DNA of 39,573 bases from positions 1 through 39,573 of the forward strand of contig CADCHG010000044.1 in assembly GCA_902801155.1 (NCBI GenBank), read 5' to 3'. Every line of letters begins with the position of its first letter. Position 1 is the first letter of the stretch. Positions 7,583 to 16,360 of this stretch are shown piece after piece. Origin of the DNA: an uncultured Prevotellaceae bacterium. GTDB lineage: Bacteria > Bacteroidota > Bacteroidia > Bacteroidales > Bacteroidaceae. Under the pieces are notes generated by a model. It was not told the origin of the DNA. It saw only the letters and a program-made list of their open reading frames with translations, and ran no database searches. The translations under genes were made by a program, and so were the position numbers.

Positions 7583-7855
7583 CCTACAAGGTTGAATTTT
7601 CCAAGGAGGCAGACAAAACAACTATGTAAGTGGAAAAAGTCAAATCCGAACCTCTTCAAGAAAGCTACAAAGATTTTGCTTGATATTATGCAACATCCTC
7701 GTACTGGTCTTGGGCATCCAGAGGCTTTGGTTGGTGGTAATGATGTGACTTATTCACGTCGTATCACAGCCGATGACCGTATTATATATGATATATATGA
7801 TGACCGCGTGACTATAATGACAAGTAATGACCTTATGCTTGTTGTGAATGAATAA
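7579..7855 (+). pseudogene. YoeB/Txe-family mRNA interferase toxin, frameshifted and 3'-truncated
   Basis: The frame from ATG 7579 gives MTYKVEFSKEADKTTM and then hits TAA at 7627-7629. Skipping the T at 7627 rejoins the next frame at KWKKSNPNLFKKATKILL and continues through the family hallmarks HPRTGLGHPE and YSRRITADDRIIYDIYDD. A normal YoeB ends soon after in a GHYxDK-like tail with the functional C-terminal His-Tyr. Here that tail is lost, but YNDK-stop survives out of frame at 7813-7827, which suggests a deletion of roughly 30 bases. An ORF from ATG 7592 could still give an aberrant protein with the wrong N- and C-termini. An assembly error could explain the first lesion but less easily both. 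Confidence 0.75.
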
Positions 7856-7886
7856 TTGATTTTTTTTAGTAAATAAAATATTATCT

Positions 7887-8036
7887 GCAATTACGAGATA
7901 ACGCCCTGAAGGGGCAAAAACTCTAAGATAATAATGCTTTTGCCCCTTCAGGGCGAATTCCCGACCCACATCTACCTAGGGCGATGCCCTAGGCTATGAG
8001 CTTATTGGGCTTTCAGCCCGCCTATTTCGTAATTGC
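7887..8036. repeat. Hairpin-cluster element with GCAATTACGA inverted ends
   Basis: The ends GCAATTACGA (7887-7896) and TCGTAATTGC (8027-8036) are perfect inverted repeats. Between them lie an 18-bp perfect stem (7902-7919 with 7938-7955, CGCCCTGAAGGGGC core), a CTAGGGCGATGCCCTAG hairpin and a GGGCTTTCAGCCC hairpin. There are no coding signs. It resembles a REP-like or MITE-like repeat and shares its architecture with 27521-27781. Confidence 0.7.
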
Positions 8037-8183
8037 GAAAATTGCGGATAATCATAATGAATAAAATCGGGATGAAATATGTCGGTTTGTGAGGAAAATC
8101 ATGAAAAATAGACTATAAATACAGAAATAACGTTGAAAAATATAGAAAAAGCGAACATTTTCTATATTTTTTCTTGAAAATTG

Positions 8184-8214
8184 TTGTACGTACACATTTT
8201 TATTAGTAACTTTG
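8184..8214 (+). promoter_or_regulatory. fabI promoter
   Basis: TTG at 8184-8186, 20 bases, then TAACTTTG at 8207-8214. It predicts a leader of about 100 bases before fabI. Confidence 0.7.
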
Positions 8215-8319
8215 CACACGGAAATATAAAGTGTGCACTATTTTTAGAGCATAATTACACTTCTTTCCATATAGTTACATTTAAAAGACTAATATATTTT
8301 ATTAATTCAGATAACAAAA

Positions 8320-9183
8320 ATGTCTTACAATTTACTTAAGGGCAAGCGCGGAATCATCTTCGGCGCACTTAATGACCAGTCTATCGCTTGGAAGGTTGCT
8401 GAGCGTGCAGTAGAAGAGGGCGCACAGATCGTTCTCACTAACACTCCTGTTGCATGTCGTATGGGTACTATCGACGAGCTTGCAAAGAAGACCAATGCGG
8501 TAATCATTCCTGCTGACGCAACAAGCGTTGAGGATCTTGAGAATCTCTTCGTAGAGGCTCAGAAGGCTCTCGGCGGCAAGATCGACTTCGTTCTCCATTC
8601 ATGCGCAATGTCTATGAATATGCGTAAGAAGCGTACATACGATGATCTCGACTATGACTTCCTCGACAAGACTCTCGACATCTCTGCTATCTCTTTCCAT
8701 AAGATGATTCAGGTTGCAAAGAAGCTTGACGCTATTGCAGAATACGGTTCTATCCTTGCTCTCACATACGTTGCTTCACATCGTACATTCTTCGGCTATA
8801 ATGATATGGCTGACGCTAAGGCTCTCCTTGAGTCTATCGCACGTTCTTTCGGTTATATCTATGGTCGTGAGAAGGGTGTTCGTGTAAATACAATCTCTCA
8901 GTCTCCTACATTGACAACTGCAGGTGGCGGTATCAAGGGTTTCGACGGAATGCTTGACTATGCCGACCGTATGTCTCCTCTTGGCAACGCAAGTGCTGAT
9001 GAGTGTGCCGACTATTGTGTGGTTATGTTCTCTGACCTTACCCGTAAGGTTACTATGCAGACTCTCTTCCATGATGGTGGTTTCTCTAACATGGGTATGT
9101 CTCTCCGCGGTATGACTCAGTATAACAAGAGCTTCATCCCAGAGAATACAGATCAGGAGACGGGAAAGATTATTTACGGATAA
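8320..9183 (+). CDS. fabI: Enoyl-[acyl-carrier-protein] reductase (NADH) FabI
   Basis: FabI catalyses the last step of each fatty-acid elongation cycle, reducing trans-2-enoyl-ACP in the cytoplasm. The 287-residue protein starts MSYNLLKGKRGIIFGALN, with a FabI-type dinucleotide-binding region (GIIFGALNDQSIAWKVAE). The catalytic YNDMADAK (Tyr160, x6, Lys167) and the preceding Tyr150 are present, with the substrate-loop region SQSPTLTTAGGGIKGF and a C-terminal HDGGFSNMGMS. It is monocistronic with its own promoter. The length and motifs are as expected for Bacteroidetes FabI, which is somewhat longer than the E. coli protein. Confidence 0.95.
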   Translation: MSYNLLKGKRGIIFGALNDQSIAWKVAERAVEEGAQIVLTNTPVACRMGTIDELAKKTNAVIIPADATSVEDLENLFVEAQKALGGKIDFVLHSCAMSMNMRKKRTYDDLDYDFLDKTLDISAISFHKMIQVAKKLDAIAEYGSILALTYVASHRTFFGYNDMADAKALLESIARSFGYIYGREKGVRVNTISQSPTLTTAGGGIKGFDGMLDYADRMSPLGNASADECADYCVVMFSDLTRKVTMQTLFHDGGFSNMGMSLRGMTQYNKSFIPENTDQETGKIIYG

Positions 9184-9187
9184 AAGC

Positions 9188-9420
9188 CTACCTGCGGCCC
9201 CTCACTCGTCACTACGTGACACCCTCTCCCCAAGGGGCGAGGGGGAAGTTACTACTTCTAATCAATGGGGGGCGTTGATAAAAATATAAATGCCGCTTAT
9301 GGTTCCTTAATGGATTTCCATAAGCGGCATTTGGGTTTATATCTTTTTAGCGATAAAAATGTAACTTTTCCCTCGCCCCTTGGGGAGAGGGTGCCCGAAG
9401 GGCGGGTGAGGGGCCGAGGG
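9188..9420. repeat. Inverted pair of GC-rich palindromic elements around the fabI terminator
   Basis: The left copy (about 9190-9250, GGCCCCTCACTCG... CTCTCCCCAAGGGGCGAG) and the right copy (about 9370-9420, CTCGCCCCTTGGGGAGAG... GGTGAGGGGCC) are reverse complements at most positions. They bracket the hairpin at 9289-9331 between two convergent genes, so the whole stretch can fold into one long structure. Confidence 0.7.
9289..9331. terminator. Bidirectional terminator hairpin, repeat copy 1
   Basis: AATGCCGCTTATGG (9289-9302) pairs with CCATAAGCGGCATT (9318-9331), 14 perfect base pairs. It lies between the convergent fabI and Rid-like genes. Near-identical copies occur at 28663-28704 and 30903-30944. 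Confidence 0.75.
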
Positions 9421-10536
9421 CTATTTAATCGCCATACACTCCGTCTCTATCAGCCAGCCTGGGCGGCAGACTGGGGCAAGAACGATGACGTAAGGCTTGT
9501 TAGGGAATCGCTCTGCGAACATCTTGCTAACAATATCATAGTCGGCCACATCACGAAGATAGACAGACATCTCGCTCACGTTATCCCAAGTACATTCTGC
9601 CTCGGCAAGGAGAACTTCGATATTCTCAAGCATACGCTCTGTCTGACTAACAATATCGCCGGTATGAACAACCATACCCTTGTTGTCGATACTTGCCGTA
9701 CCGCTTATAAACACGTGACGTCTATCCTCATAGTCAACGTATGTGCCACGCTCGAAGCTAACGCCATAGTCGCTTGTGCGGTTTAGGTGGGTTGGGGCAT
9801 AGAGATACTTTATCTGATCCTTGGTTATTCCGTCAACTGCATAGTTATCCAATTGTACGAGAACATTAGGATCAGCCTGACGGCCGCCTATGCCAGTAGA
9901 AGCTATGAAATGAGTCTGGTTGGTAAGACCTTGATGGAAGAACACATGATTACGAGCACGAACCACACCACCATAGTTAAGATCCACGTTAGCCACGAAG
10001 AACCAAGTGCGGATGCAGTTCTTTTCGAGAGTACAGCCTTCCTTTTCCAGTTGGGCGATATATTCTTCGAGAAGGTGATGAGCCTGATACTCGCTACTTG
10101 CAGCCATGTTATAGGCACTTCCATTCCATAGGTGGCGGTATTTGCCTTGCTTAACCTCATAGAGACCGCTTTCAGAAATGCGTGTCTCCACGCCGGTCAT
10201 CATATATACCCAGATGGCAATCTTTGTGCCGTCGAGAGGTGGCTGTTCAATTACAGATACAGCACATTCCTTTGTTTCACGCTCCAAAACCATTTCGGCT
10301 TGGTTGGCAGAATCGCTAAGGTAGTAACGCTTGAAAACGGCTACATATCCCTTGAGAAGATCCTCGCGCAAAGAGGCATAGGCATCAAGAACGGCATCAA
10401 GTTGCTCCTTGTATGTCATACCGATGTTATCCGCATGGATCATCGCATGAGCCTCGCGCACCTCAGAGCCATTATCGAATACATACACCTCGGCACGCGC
10501 CTTATTTAGTTTTATTGTCTGTTGATTATATGACAT
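9421..10536 (-). CDS. Rid-family protein with chorismatase-like N-terminal domain
   Basis: 371 residues with no signal peptide. The C-terminal third is a recognisable Rid (YjgF) domain: HVFISGTASIDNKGMVVHTGDIVSQTERMLENI, VSEMSVYLRDVADYD and finally APVCRPGWLIETECMAIK, where the Arg and Glu of the Rid active site are kept. The N-terminal two-thirds resemble the FkbO/Hyg5 chorismatase-like Rid relatives (HLWNGSAYNMAASSE, FVANVDLNYGGVVRARN, FIASTGIGGRQADPNVLVQLDNY). Rid proteins hydrolyse reactive enamines/imines. The substrate of this longer two-domain type is not known to me. It is monocistronic with its own promoter and convergent with fabI. Confidence 0.75.
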   Translation of the reverse strand: MSYNQQTIKLNKARAEVYVFDNGSEVREAHAMIHADNIGMTYKEQLDAVLDAYASLREDLLKGYVAVFKRYYLSDSANQAEMVLERETKECAVSVIEQPPLDGTKIAIWVYMMTGVETRISESGLYEVKQGKYRHLWNGSAYNMAASSEYQAHHLLEEYIAQLEKEGCTLEKNCIRTWFFVANVDLNYGGVVRARNHVFFHQGLTNQTHFIASTGIGGRQADPNVLVQLDNYAVDGITKDQIKYLYAPTHLNRTSDYGVSFERGTYVDYEDRRHVFISGTASIDNKGMVVHTGDIVSQTERMLENIEVLLAEAECTWDNVSEMSVYLRDVADYDIVSKMFAERFPNKPYVIVLAPVCRPGWLIETECMAIK

Positions 10537-10623
10537 TTTTTTGTTTTTATTGCATAAAAAGGCTAAAGTCTAAGGTCTAAAGTCTTTTGCCATTCGTCTT
10601 TTGCCTTTTGCTAAATTCTTTTG

Positions 10624-10654
10624 CAAAGTTACTGCATTTTGGTAAGAATACCAA
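10624..10654 (-). promoter_or_regulatory. Promoter of the Rid-like gene
   Basis: On the minus strand TTG (10654-10652), 20 bases, then TAACTTTG (10631-10624). The leader is about 80 bases and contains degenerate AAAGTCTAAGGTCTAAAGTC-type repeats (about 10564-10610). Confidence 0.65.
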
Positions 10655-10707
10655 AAAACAATGATAAATTCTTCCTTCTTAAAAAGGAAAATACCTACTA
10701 ATGATGA

Positions 10708-12747
10708 TTAGTTGCCAGCATAGCTGTGCATGCCTCCTAATAAATAATTAACCCCGAAATAGGTCATTAGGATTGACAGAAATGCTATTATCAGATAAAT
10801 GTCATGTACCTTTGCCTTGCGCATTAACGGTAATGAACCTACATGCAGAGGTACGCAGTAGATAAGCATTGATATCAAAGCCCATACCTCCTTAGGATCC
10901 CAGCTCCAATATGTTCCCCAAGACTGGTTTGCCCATATAGCGCCGAGGAATATTCCTATTGTAAGGAATATCTCCGCAGGATAGAGCATCAGTCGGTTTA
11001 GGGCATCAAGACGGGTATCTTTCTTCACAAGGTCAACGCCAGCTATTACCGCCATAAAGGCGAATAGCGAGTACGAGATCATTATCAGGGATACGTGGGT
11101 GGTAAGCCAAGGCGAATGCAATACAGGCATCAGGGAGGTTATCTGTGGCGACATTTCAGAAAGATGAGCCACAAGTAATGTGAGACCCGCAATCATCAGT
11201 CCGCCTATCGTCACGGTATTGCATACGAAAGTCTGTTTCCTGAGCATCCATATTGCCGATAATGTCAGCAAGGAGGTGGATAGGGAAACGAATGCCATTG
11301 TCTCATAGCCGTTAGAGAGGGGTATGTTACCTGAGATATACCAACGCAGAATGAAAACGGCAAGCTGAAAGGCGGAGATAATCAGCAGTACGCCTAATTT
11401 TATGGCATAGCCTTTCTTTCTTATGATTTCCGCGGTCACGATTATAAGGATGCCTGTCAAAATCATAAATGCCCCCACAACAGTTAGTGGCAGTTGATTA
11501 TATAGAATCTCTGCCGAGATGCGGGTTTCACTTGGCGGGTTATTGCCTTTGTAAGGCTCTATGAGCTTGCCTGTTACGGCAGCATTGACAAGGGAAATCT
11601 GTTCGTCAACATCATATATTGAACGTACAAGTTTTTTGTCCTGCTCATCTTCGGCCTTGTTCATCTGCTCATTGAGTAGGATGTCGAGCTTGTATCTTCC
11701 GTCGCTCTCATAGAAATCCTTGATGCGTGCAAGGTCGGAGTTTATGCCAAGTCTTTCCTTTAGAGTCTTGTTCTTTATCTTCAGAAGTTGTTTCTCGCTC
11801 CATTCCTCTGGAGCCATAGGCAAAGAAAGAAGAAGTTGTTCGGCAGAAAGTCCTTTGTATGAGGTCTTTCCCGTGATTTTCAGACAGAAATCATGTGCAA
11901 GCGTGTTTAGCGGACATACTCTTCCGTTATATACAATCAGCTTTCTCTCTGCCTTCTCCGCATCTTCCCTTGCCACTACGGGAGTCTTGGCAAAAGAGGT
12001 TGCTGCTACTAACACCAAACATCCAATAGCCAACACCCTGCTTCCGTTAAGTTGCCTGTATAGTTGCTTTATTCTTGGCGTTCTAAGAACAAGGAGCAGA
12101 ATTGCGCTAACAATAAGCAATCCATAGCCGATATATGTTATTCCCGTGCCATAAGGGTCATACGTTACCGTCAGTATGCTGCCTTTCATGTCTCTGTCGA
12201 AAGAAGTCTGATAGAAACGATAACCTTCCACCACGGCGATATTATTCATGGAAATAGTTTCGTTAGTGCTACCTTCATCCGTGGAAAATGTGAGGTGCGA
12301 TGCATAGTCAGAGTGCGTTGTAGTCCCCTCGTAGTTCTTGATGTTGAAATCATTAAGTTTTACGGAGAAAGGGAGGGTGGCGGTTTGCATATCGCCGTTG
12401 CTGCTTTGCTCTGCGTATAGCCTTGCCTTTTCGCCACAGCGAAGATGCAGATAGCCTTTCTTCGATGTGAGGTGAGTGGTTAGGGCTCCTGCAAGAATCA
12501 CGACAAAAGAGATATGAAGCGTCAGTACGGTCAATGTTTTTTGCATTCCACTGGTGATAATTCTTGCTATTGATGCAATGGCAAGTATGCCCCAGATAGC
12601 AGAAAACCACCATGTGGAGTATATCTTTGTGCTGACGAACGTAGTGCCGTGTATTTTTTCAACGATTGTTGCGATGGCCATAACTATGACCACCGCAGCA
12701 ACTATCATAAATGGTAAAATGCGTAATATTTTATTCTTTTGCACCAT
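10708..12747 (-). CDS. ccsBA: Cytochrome c biogenesis protein CcsBA (ResB-CcsA fusion)
   Basis: A 679-residue membrane protein of System II cytochrome c maturation, which exports haem and attaches it to CxxCH motifs in the periplasm. The N-terminal ResB/CcsB part has transmembrane segments near residues 10-30, 40-65 and 70-95 and a periplasmic domain that includes YRFYQTSFDRD. The C-terminal CcsA part carries the WWD-type haem motif WGTYWSWDPKEVWAL and conserved histidines in LTTHVSLIM and GGMHSY. It is last in a minus-strand series and overlaps the cytochrome c lipoprotein gene by 17 bases. It probably matures the c-type haems of that lipoprotein and of the di-haem oxidoreductase upstream. 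Confidence 0.93.
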   Translation of the reverse strand: MVQKNKILRILPFMIVAAVVIVMAIATIVEKIHGTTFVSTKIYSTWWFSAIWGILAIASIARIITSGMQKTLTVLTLHISFVVILAGALTTHLTSKKGYLHLRCGEKARLYAEQSSNGDMQTATLPFSVKLNDFNIKNYEGTTTHSDYASHLTFSTDEGSTNETISMNNIAVVEGYRFYQTSFDRDMKGSILTVTYDPYGTGITYIGYGLLIVSAILLLVLRTPRIKQLYRQLNGSRVLAIGCLVLVAATSFAKTPVVAREDAEKAERKLIVYNGRVCPLNTLAHDFCLKITGKTSYKGLSAEQLLLSLPMAPEEWSEKQLLKIKNKTLKERLGINSDLARIKDFYESDGRYKLDILLNEQMNKAEDEQDKKLVRSIYDVDEQISLVNAAVTGKLIEPYKGNNPPSETRISAEILYNQLPLTVVGAFMILTGILIIVTAEIIRKKGYAIKLGVLLIISAFQLAVFILRWYISGNIPLSNGYETMAFVSLSTSLLTLSAIWMLRKQTFVCNTVTIGGLMIAGLTLLVAHLSEMSPQITSLMPVLHSPWLTTHVSLIMISYSLFAFMAVIAGVDLVKKDTRLDALNRLMLYPAEIFLTIGIFLGAIWANQSWGTYWSWDPKEVWALISMLIYCVPLHVGSLPLMRKAKVHDIYLIIAFLSILMTYFGVNYLLGGMHSYAGN

Positions 12748-13435
12748 TATCTATCCATGACTTGATGATATTCACGAAAGCACCGTAATCAGAGAAGAAT
12801 CCTTTGTGGAAACCATTGTCATCAGTTATTATCTTGTATAGCATACTGTTTCCGGAATCTCCTGCCGTCACACGATTCTGCGTTGCATCCTTGCTGCTCT
12901 TCACGCCTACGAGGTTCTTGTAGGCATTTTCGGCAGAGAGGTCAAGTCCGCGTGCCGCTTTCTCAGTGCTATGACATCGTGAACATGTGGTTGCCGTACC
13001 TTGAAATATCGTATTGTTTATTGCAGAGAACATACCCACATTCTGCTTCCCGACATCAATTCTTATAGTATCGTCAGCAGATACATTCTCTATGTCATAT
13101 CTATAAAACGTAGAAACACGCTTTCTTAGTGTGTTGGTAACGGCAATCTCTATTATTTTTGCACCTGAAGGCACATTACTAAGTGTAATAGCCGTCTCTC
13201 TTCCGTCAGTCTGAATGGTTTTCTGAATGCTAGAATACTCATCATCCTCGCTAAATGCAGCCACAACCACGTTATAGTTGTCAGACCATTGATCCACACC
13301 ATTGAACGTGCCTGTTATCTTTACGTTATAGCCCGTTTGCTCGCTCTCATATACAGGATCCGTCACGAATCCGTCATCGCATGAGGCAAGTAATAGAGTG
13401 GAAAGTGTAAAGACTAAAGTGTAATGTAATTTCAT
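12731..13435 (-). CDS. Mono-haem cytochrome c-type lipoprotein
   Basis: 234 residues, read from ATG 13435 (MKLHYTLVFTLSTLLLASC) because this gives a clean lipoprotein signal with lipobox LLASC; the frame extends 10 codons further upstream. A beta-rich N-terminal half is followed by a c-type haem site TTCSRCHS and the segment GDSGNSMLYKIIT, typical of small cytochrome domains linked to DUF1111 or cell-surface electron transfer. It should be anchored in the periplasm or outer membrane and carry electrons. It overlaps ccsBA and lies 29 bases after the porin gene, so it is co-transcribed. Confidence 0.8.
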   Translation of the reverse strand: MKLHYTLVFTLSTLLLASCDDGFVTDPVYESEQTGYNVKITGTFNGVDQWSDNYNVVVAAFSEDDEYSSIQKTIQTDGRETAITLSNVPSGAKIIEIAVTNTLRKRVSTFYRYDIENVSADDTIRIDVGKQNVGMFSAINNTIFQGTATTCSRCHSTEKAARGLDLSAENAYKNLVGVKSSKDATQNRVTAGDSGNSMLYKIITDDNGFHKGFFSDYGAFVNIIKSWIDNGAKE

Positions 13436-13464
13436 ATTGTACATTGTAAATGGTAGATTGTACA

Positions 13465-14721
13465 TTAGAAAGTGTATTGTAGCATTACCACAGCACTATG
13501 TTTAGCCACGCCGAGGTCATCGTTGTCTCTGTCGAGCTGTGTCTCGTGACCTGTTCTACCTATATACTGATACATGGCAGAAACCTTCAGACCGCTATTC
13601 TTGATGAAATAATTGCATCCTATAGCCGGCATATTGAGAATACCATCCTTGTCGGAACCGTTTCTGTCCATGAGGTCATAGCGTGCAGCCAACTGCCATT
13701 GCGGTGTTACGAAATATCCTGTCTGAACATATCCTCCTATGAAGTCGTATGTCTCGTCAATCTTCTGACGTTCTGTGAATCCTACGTTCATCCAGTATGC
13801 CTCGCCAGAGAAATACCAGCGATTGTGAAGGTATGACACCTCAAAACCCATTCGGGTATCATTGGTACTCTCGCTTTCTGACTCCACGTTCACGCTTCCA
13901 GAAAGAGCCACCTCAAGTTTGTTCTCGTTAAGCATCTTCGCATTACCCTGTGTTCTTGGCATTGTGCCAAAAGGAGTCCATGCTATTCTTCCTGCATAAA
14001 GTAAAGAAGGGATGTGCCAATCGTCAGAGAATGTCTTTGTTGCAGAGTTTGAACCTGCGCCTGTGCCGTTGAACATACCCAGTTCATAGCCCCATTGCTT
14101 GCTCATCTTACCATGTATCATAACACCCATATCGAAGCCTGTGCCGATCTTTGGGCATACGGCATTCAAAGAGTATGGCATAATAGTGGTGGCTGTAAGG
14201 GATGTTGGAACACATGGCATAAGAGTCTCGCCAAGAGTGGTGAGGTATGCGCTTGAGAAAGGAGTCTTGAATTTACCCACTTTAACGGCAAAGCCATCGC
14301 TTACCTTAACATCAAACCAAGCTTGTTGAAGTATGTTTGCTCCAGAAGCTGCTGCATTTATTGAAAGGTTATAGGTGATATTGTTGAAAGCCTTACCTGT
14401 GAAACCCAGAACTGCGTATGGCATAGCAAAGCCTGAGTTTGCCACGTTATCCTGATTATACGCCTTGTCGAGACCTTCATCGTCATAGTAGTGGAAATTG
14501 GCTGTTGACTGTATCATCAGATATGGCTTGAAAGAGAACTTGCCATCCTTGGACTCTATCTGGAACATCCTGTCACTTCCGATAGTCACCACGCCATTCT
14601 CTGCGTCATAGTTCTCCGAAGCCTGAGCCTCGCTTGTGCTGTTTATTTCATTCTCAACATTCTCGGCATTTACTGTAAATGTCATCATCGCTGCACATGC
14701 AGCAAGATATATTTTTTTCAT
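13465..14721 (-). CDS. Outer-membrane porin (OprO/P-like)
   Basis: 418 residues with a signal peptide ending near VNAENVEN. The FKPYLMIQSTANFHYYD opening, the FTGKAFNNITYNLSINAA and FDVKVSDGFAVKVGKFKTPFS strands and the final aromatic HSAVVMLQYTF are typical of the 16-strand phosphate-selective porin O/P superfamily. Substrate selectivity cannot be inferred. It sits between the di-haem oxidoreductase and the cytochrome c lipoprotein with short gaps (51 and 29 bases), which points to one transcript. Confidence 0.82.
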   Translation of the reverse strand: MKKIYLAACAAMMTFTVNAENVENEINSTSEAQASENYDAENGVVTIGSDRMFQIESKDGKFSFKPYLMIQSTANFHYYDDEGLDKAYNQDNVANSGFAMPYAVLGFTGKAFNNITYNLSINAAASGANILQQAWFDVKVSDGFAVKVGKFKTPFSSAYLTTLGETLMPCVPTSLTATTIMPYSLNAVCPKIGTGFDMGVMIHGKMSKQWGYELGMFNGTGAGSNSATKTFSDDWHIPSLLYAGRIAWTPFGTMPRTQGNAKMLNENKLEVALSGSVNVESESESTNDTRMGFEVSYLHNRWYFSGEAYWMNVGFTERQKIDETYDFIGGYVQTGYFVTPQWQLAARYDLMDRNGSDKDGILNMPAIGCNYFIKNSGLKVSAMYQYIGRTGHETQLDRDNDDLGVAKHSAVVMLQYTF

Positions 14722-14772
14722 AATGTTTTCTTCAAATAAATAGTAAATTGTAAATAGCTAAATAGTAAATGA

Positions 14773-16284
14773 TTATAGGCTTTCAAGGAACTTTATCATC
14801 GCATCCCTGTCTGCCTTGTCCATCTTCATAAACAGATTTCGTGAAGCCTGACCTTCACCGCCATGCCAGAGGATTGCTTCCTTGAAGTTACGTGCTCTTC
14901 CATCATGCAGGAAGTATGTATGTCCGTTCACCTTCTTCTGCAATCCGATGCCCCAAAGTGGGGTTGTACGCCATTCGTTTCCACGTGCGAGACCGCTTGT
15001 GTAGTTATCATTCAAACCTACTCCCATAATCTCTGAGCCCATATCATGTAGCAGACCAAGCCAAGGCAATTCCGTACCGCAAAGCAATGTTGCACCTCGT
15101 GGACGTGTGTGTAGCGTGGTAACGTGGCATAGATGACACTTAGCCTCGAAGAACATCTTCTCACCTCTCTGAACAGCCTCGCGCTCGGTCATCGTTACGG
15201 TTGTGCCGTTAGAGCGTGTCAATGTCACCTTTGTCATGGTACTGCCAAGTCTTCTTGCGGGAACGCCAAGACTATGCAGATACAGATCCACGTCCTCCAT
15301 ATCCTCTGCTGAAACATCGAGTTTATCGTATGTAAGTCCCATCATCGAGCCTTCCTTCATCTGACGCTGCCCCTCGCAAATCTCCTCCGGATAGCGTGAG
15401 TTCGTAGCACCCATATCACTTGAGAAACCAAGTTCCACGGTGAGGTCGAGGTGCTGCGCCTTATTGCCTGAAAGTCCTATTCCTTTCACTCCCTTCTCCG
15501 TGATATAGTTGCATCTGCCAGAAATGCCATATTCTGGGTAGTTGCTTTGAGCAGCAAGTCTTTCTATTTCTGAACGGTCGAGTGCCATCATCTGTCCCAT
15601 ACCCACGTGTCTGAGAGGAATACGAACGGTGCAGAACAAATCCTCGGGATTAATCGTAACGGAGTCTTTCTTCACATCGTCCCACATCTTTTTATACCAC
15701 TTCACGACCTTGAAGTTAGGGTGTGCAAGCTCATAAGGCTCACCATCGGGGAATGTGCCTTTCTCGTAGTTATAGCGTATCTCCACCTTGCCTTCCGGTG
15801 TTACTCCGTAGATAGTCTGGTCATGGAGCACACGACCATAGTCCTGGAAGAAAACGCCATTCTTTCTTGCAACGTATATCAGCATTGCCGACATACCATT
15901 AGTGCCAGAGCCATATACAGGTGTGCCATCGGCATCTGTACCTATCTGATTCCATACGCCTGGGTTCGTTCTTCCGGCATTAGCATGGCAGGAAGCACAT
16001 GAATATCCGGCATATACAGGACCATAGTTATCCGTTACGTTATCGTAAAGTCTGTTGCCATGTTGGAATCGGGAAGCATATTTTCCCGAAAGCCATTCGG
16101 CATCAATATCGTATGCCTTCGACGAATCCCAGAAAATAGTAGAAGTACCTGCTGACAATCCCCATTTCGTAAGATCATTGGCATGTACCTCAAGGAATTC
16201 GTCCACTCCTTCTGTGTCCTCAGAGCAGGACCACAGGCAAAGTGGCATGAGCATAGCGAGTGTATAGTTCAAAAATGTTTTCAT
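14773..16284 (-). CDS. Di-haem oxidoreductase (DUF1111) lipoprotein
   Basis: 503 residues. The lipobox MPLCLWSC anchors it to a membrane. Two c-type haem sites are visible, CASCH with HANAGR following and CHLCH with HVTTLHTRPRG following. The DUF1111/DHOR landmarks GLSGNKAQHLDLTVELGFSSDMG, YLHSLGVPARR, TTPLWGIGLQKKV and FLHDGRARNFKEAILWHGGE are present. The family is distantly related to MauG/cytochrome c peroxidases. In Pseudomonas an imelysin protein (PA4370) and a DUF1111 protein (PA4372) are also neighbours and iron-regulated, so the pairing with imelysin here supports an iron/redox role in the periplasm. The precise reaction is unknown. Confidence 0.88.
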   Translation of the reverse strand: MKTFLNYTLAMLMPLCLWSCSEDTEGVDEFLEVHANDLTKWGLSAGTSTIFWDSSKAYDIDAEWLSGKYASRFQHGNRLYDNVTDNYGPVYAGYSCASCHANAGRTNPGVWNQIGTDADGTPVYGSGTNGMSAMLIYVARKNGVFFQDYGRVLHDQTIYGVTPEGKVEIRYNYEKGTFPDGEPYELAHPNFKVVKWYKKMWDDVKKDSVTINPEDLFCTVRIPLRHVGMGQMMALDRSEIERLAAQSNYPEYGISGRCNYITEKGVKGIGLSGNKAQHLDLTVELGFSSDMGATNSRYPEEICEGQRQMKEGSMMGLTYDKLDVSAEDMEDVDLYLHSLGVPARRLGSTMTKVTLTRSNGTTVTMTEREAVQRGEKMFFEAKCHLCHVTTLHTRPRGATLLCGTELPWLGLLHDMGSEIMGVGLNDNYTSGLARGNEWRTTPLWGIGLQKKVNGHTYFLHDGRARNFKEAILWHGGEGQASRNLFMKMDKADRDAMIKFLESL

Positions 16285-16303
16285 AATGTCTTTATACAGC
16301 TAA

Positions 16304-16330
16304 CTATCCCTCGCATCACGCGAGGGATAG
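16304..16330 (-). promoter_or_regulatory. Intra-operon hairpin between imelysin and di-haem oxidoreductase genes
   Basis: CTATCCCTCGC and GCGAGGGATAG form an 11-bp perfect stem with a 5-base loop. The only T-run lies on the plus-strand side, so on the transcribed strand it looks like an mRNA-stability or partial-attenuation hairpin rather than a full terminator. Confidence 0.55.
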
Positions 16331-16360
16331 TCCCTGTTTTTTTCTTATGTATGCTTAAAC

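Noticed and set aside
9265-10509. Plus-strand open frames opposite the Rid-like gene
   Set aside because: They are mirror frames of a well-supported minus-strand gene and show no family features.
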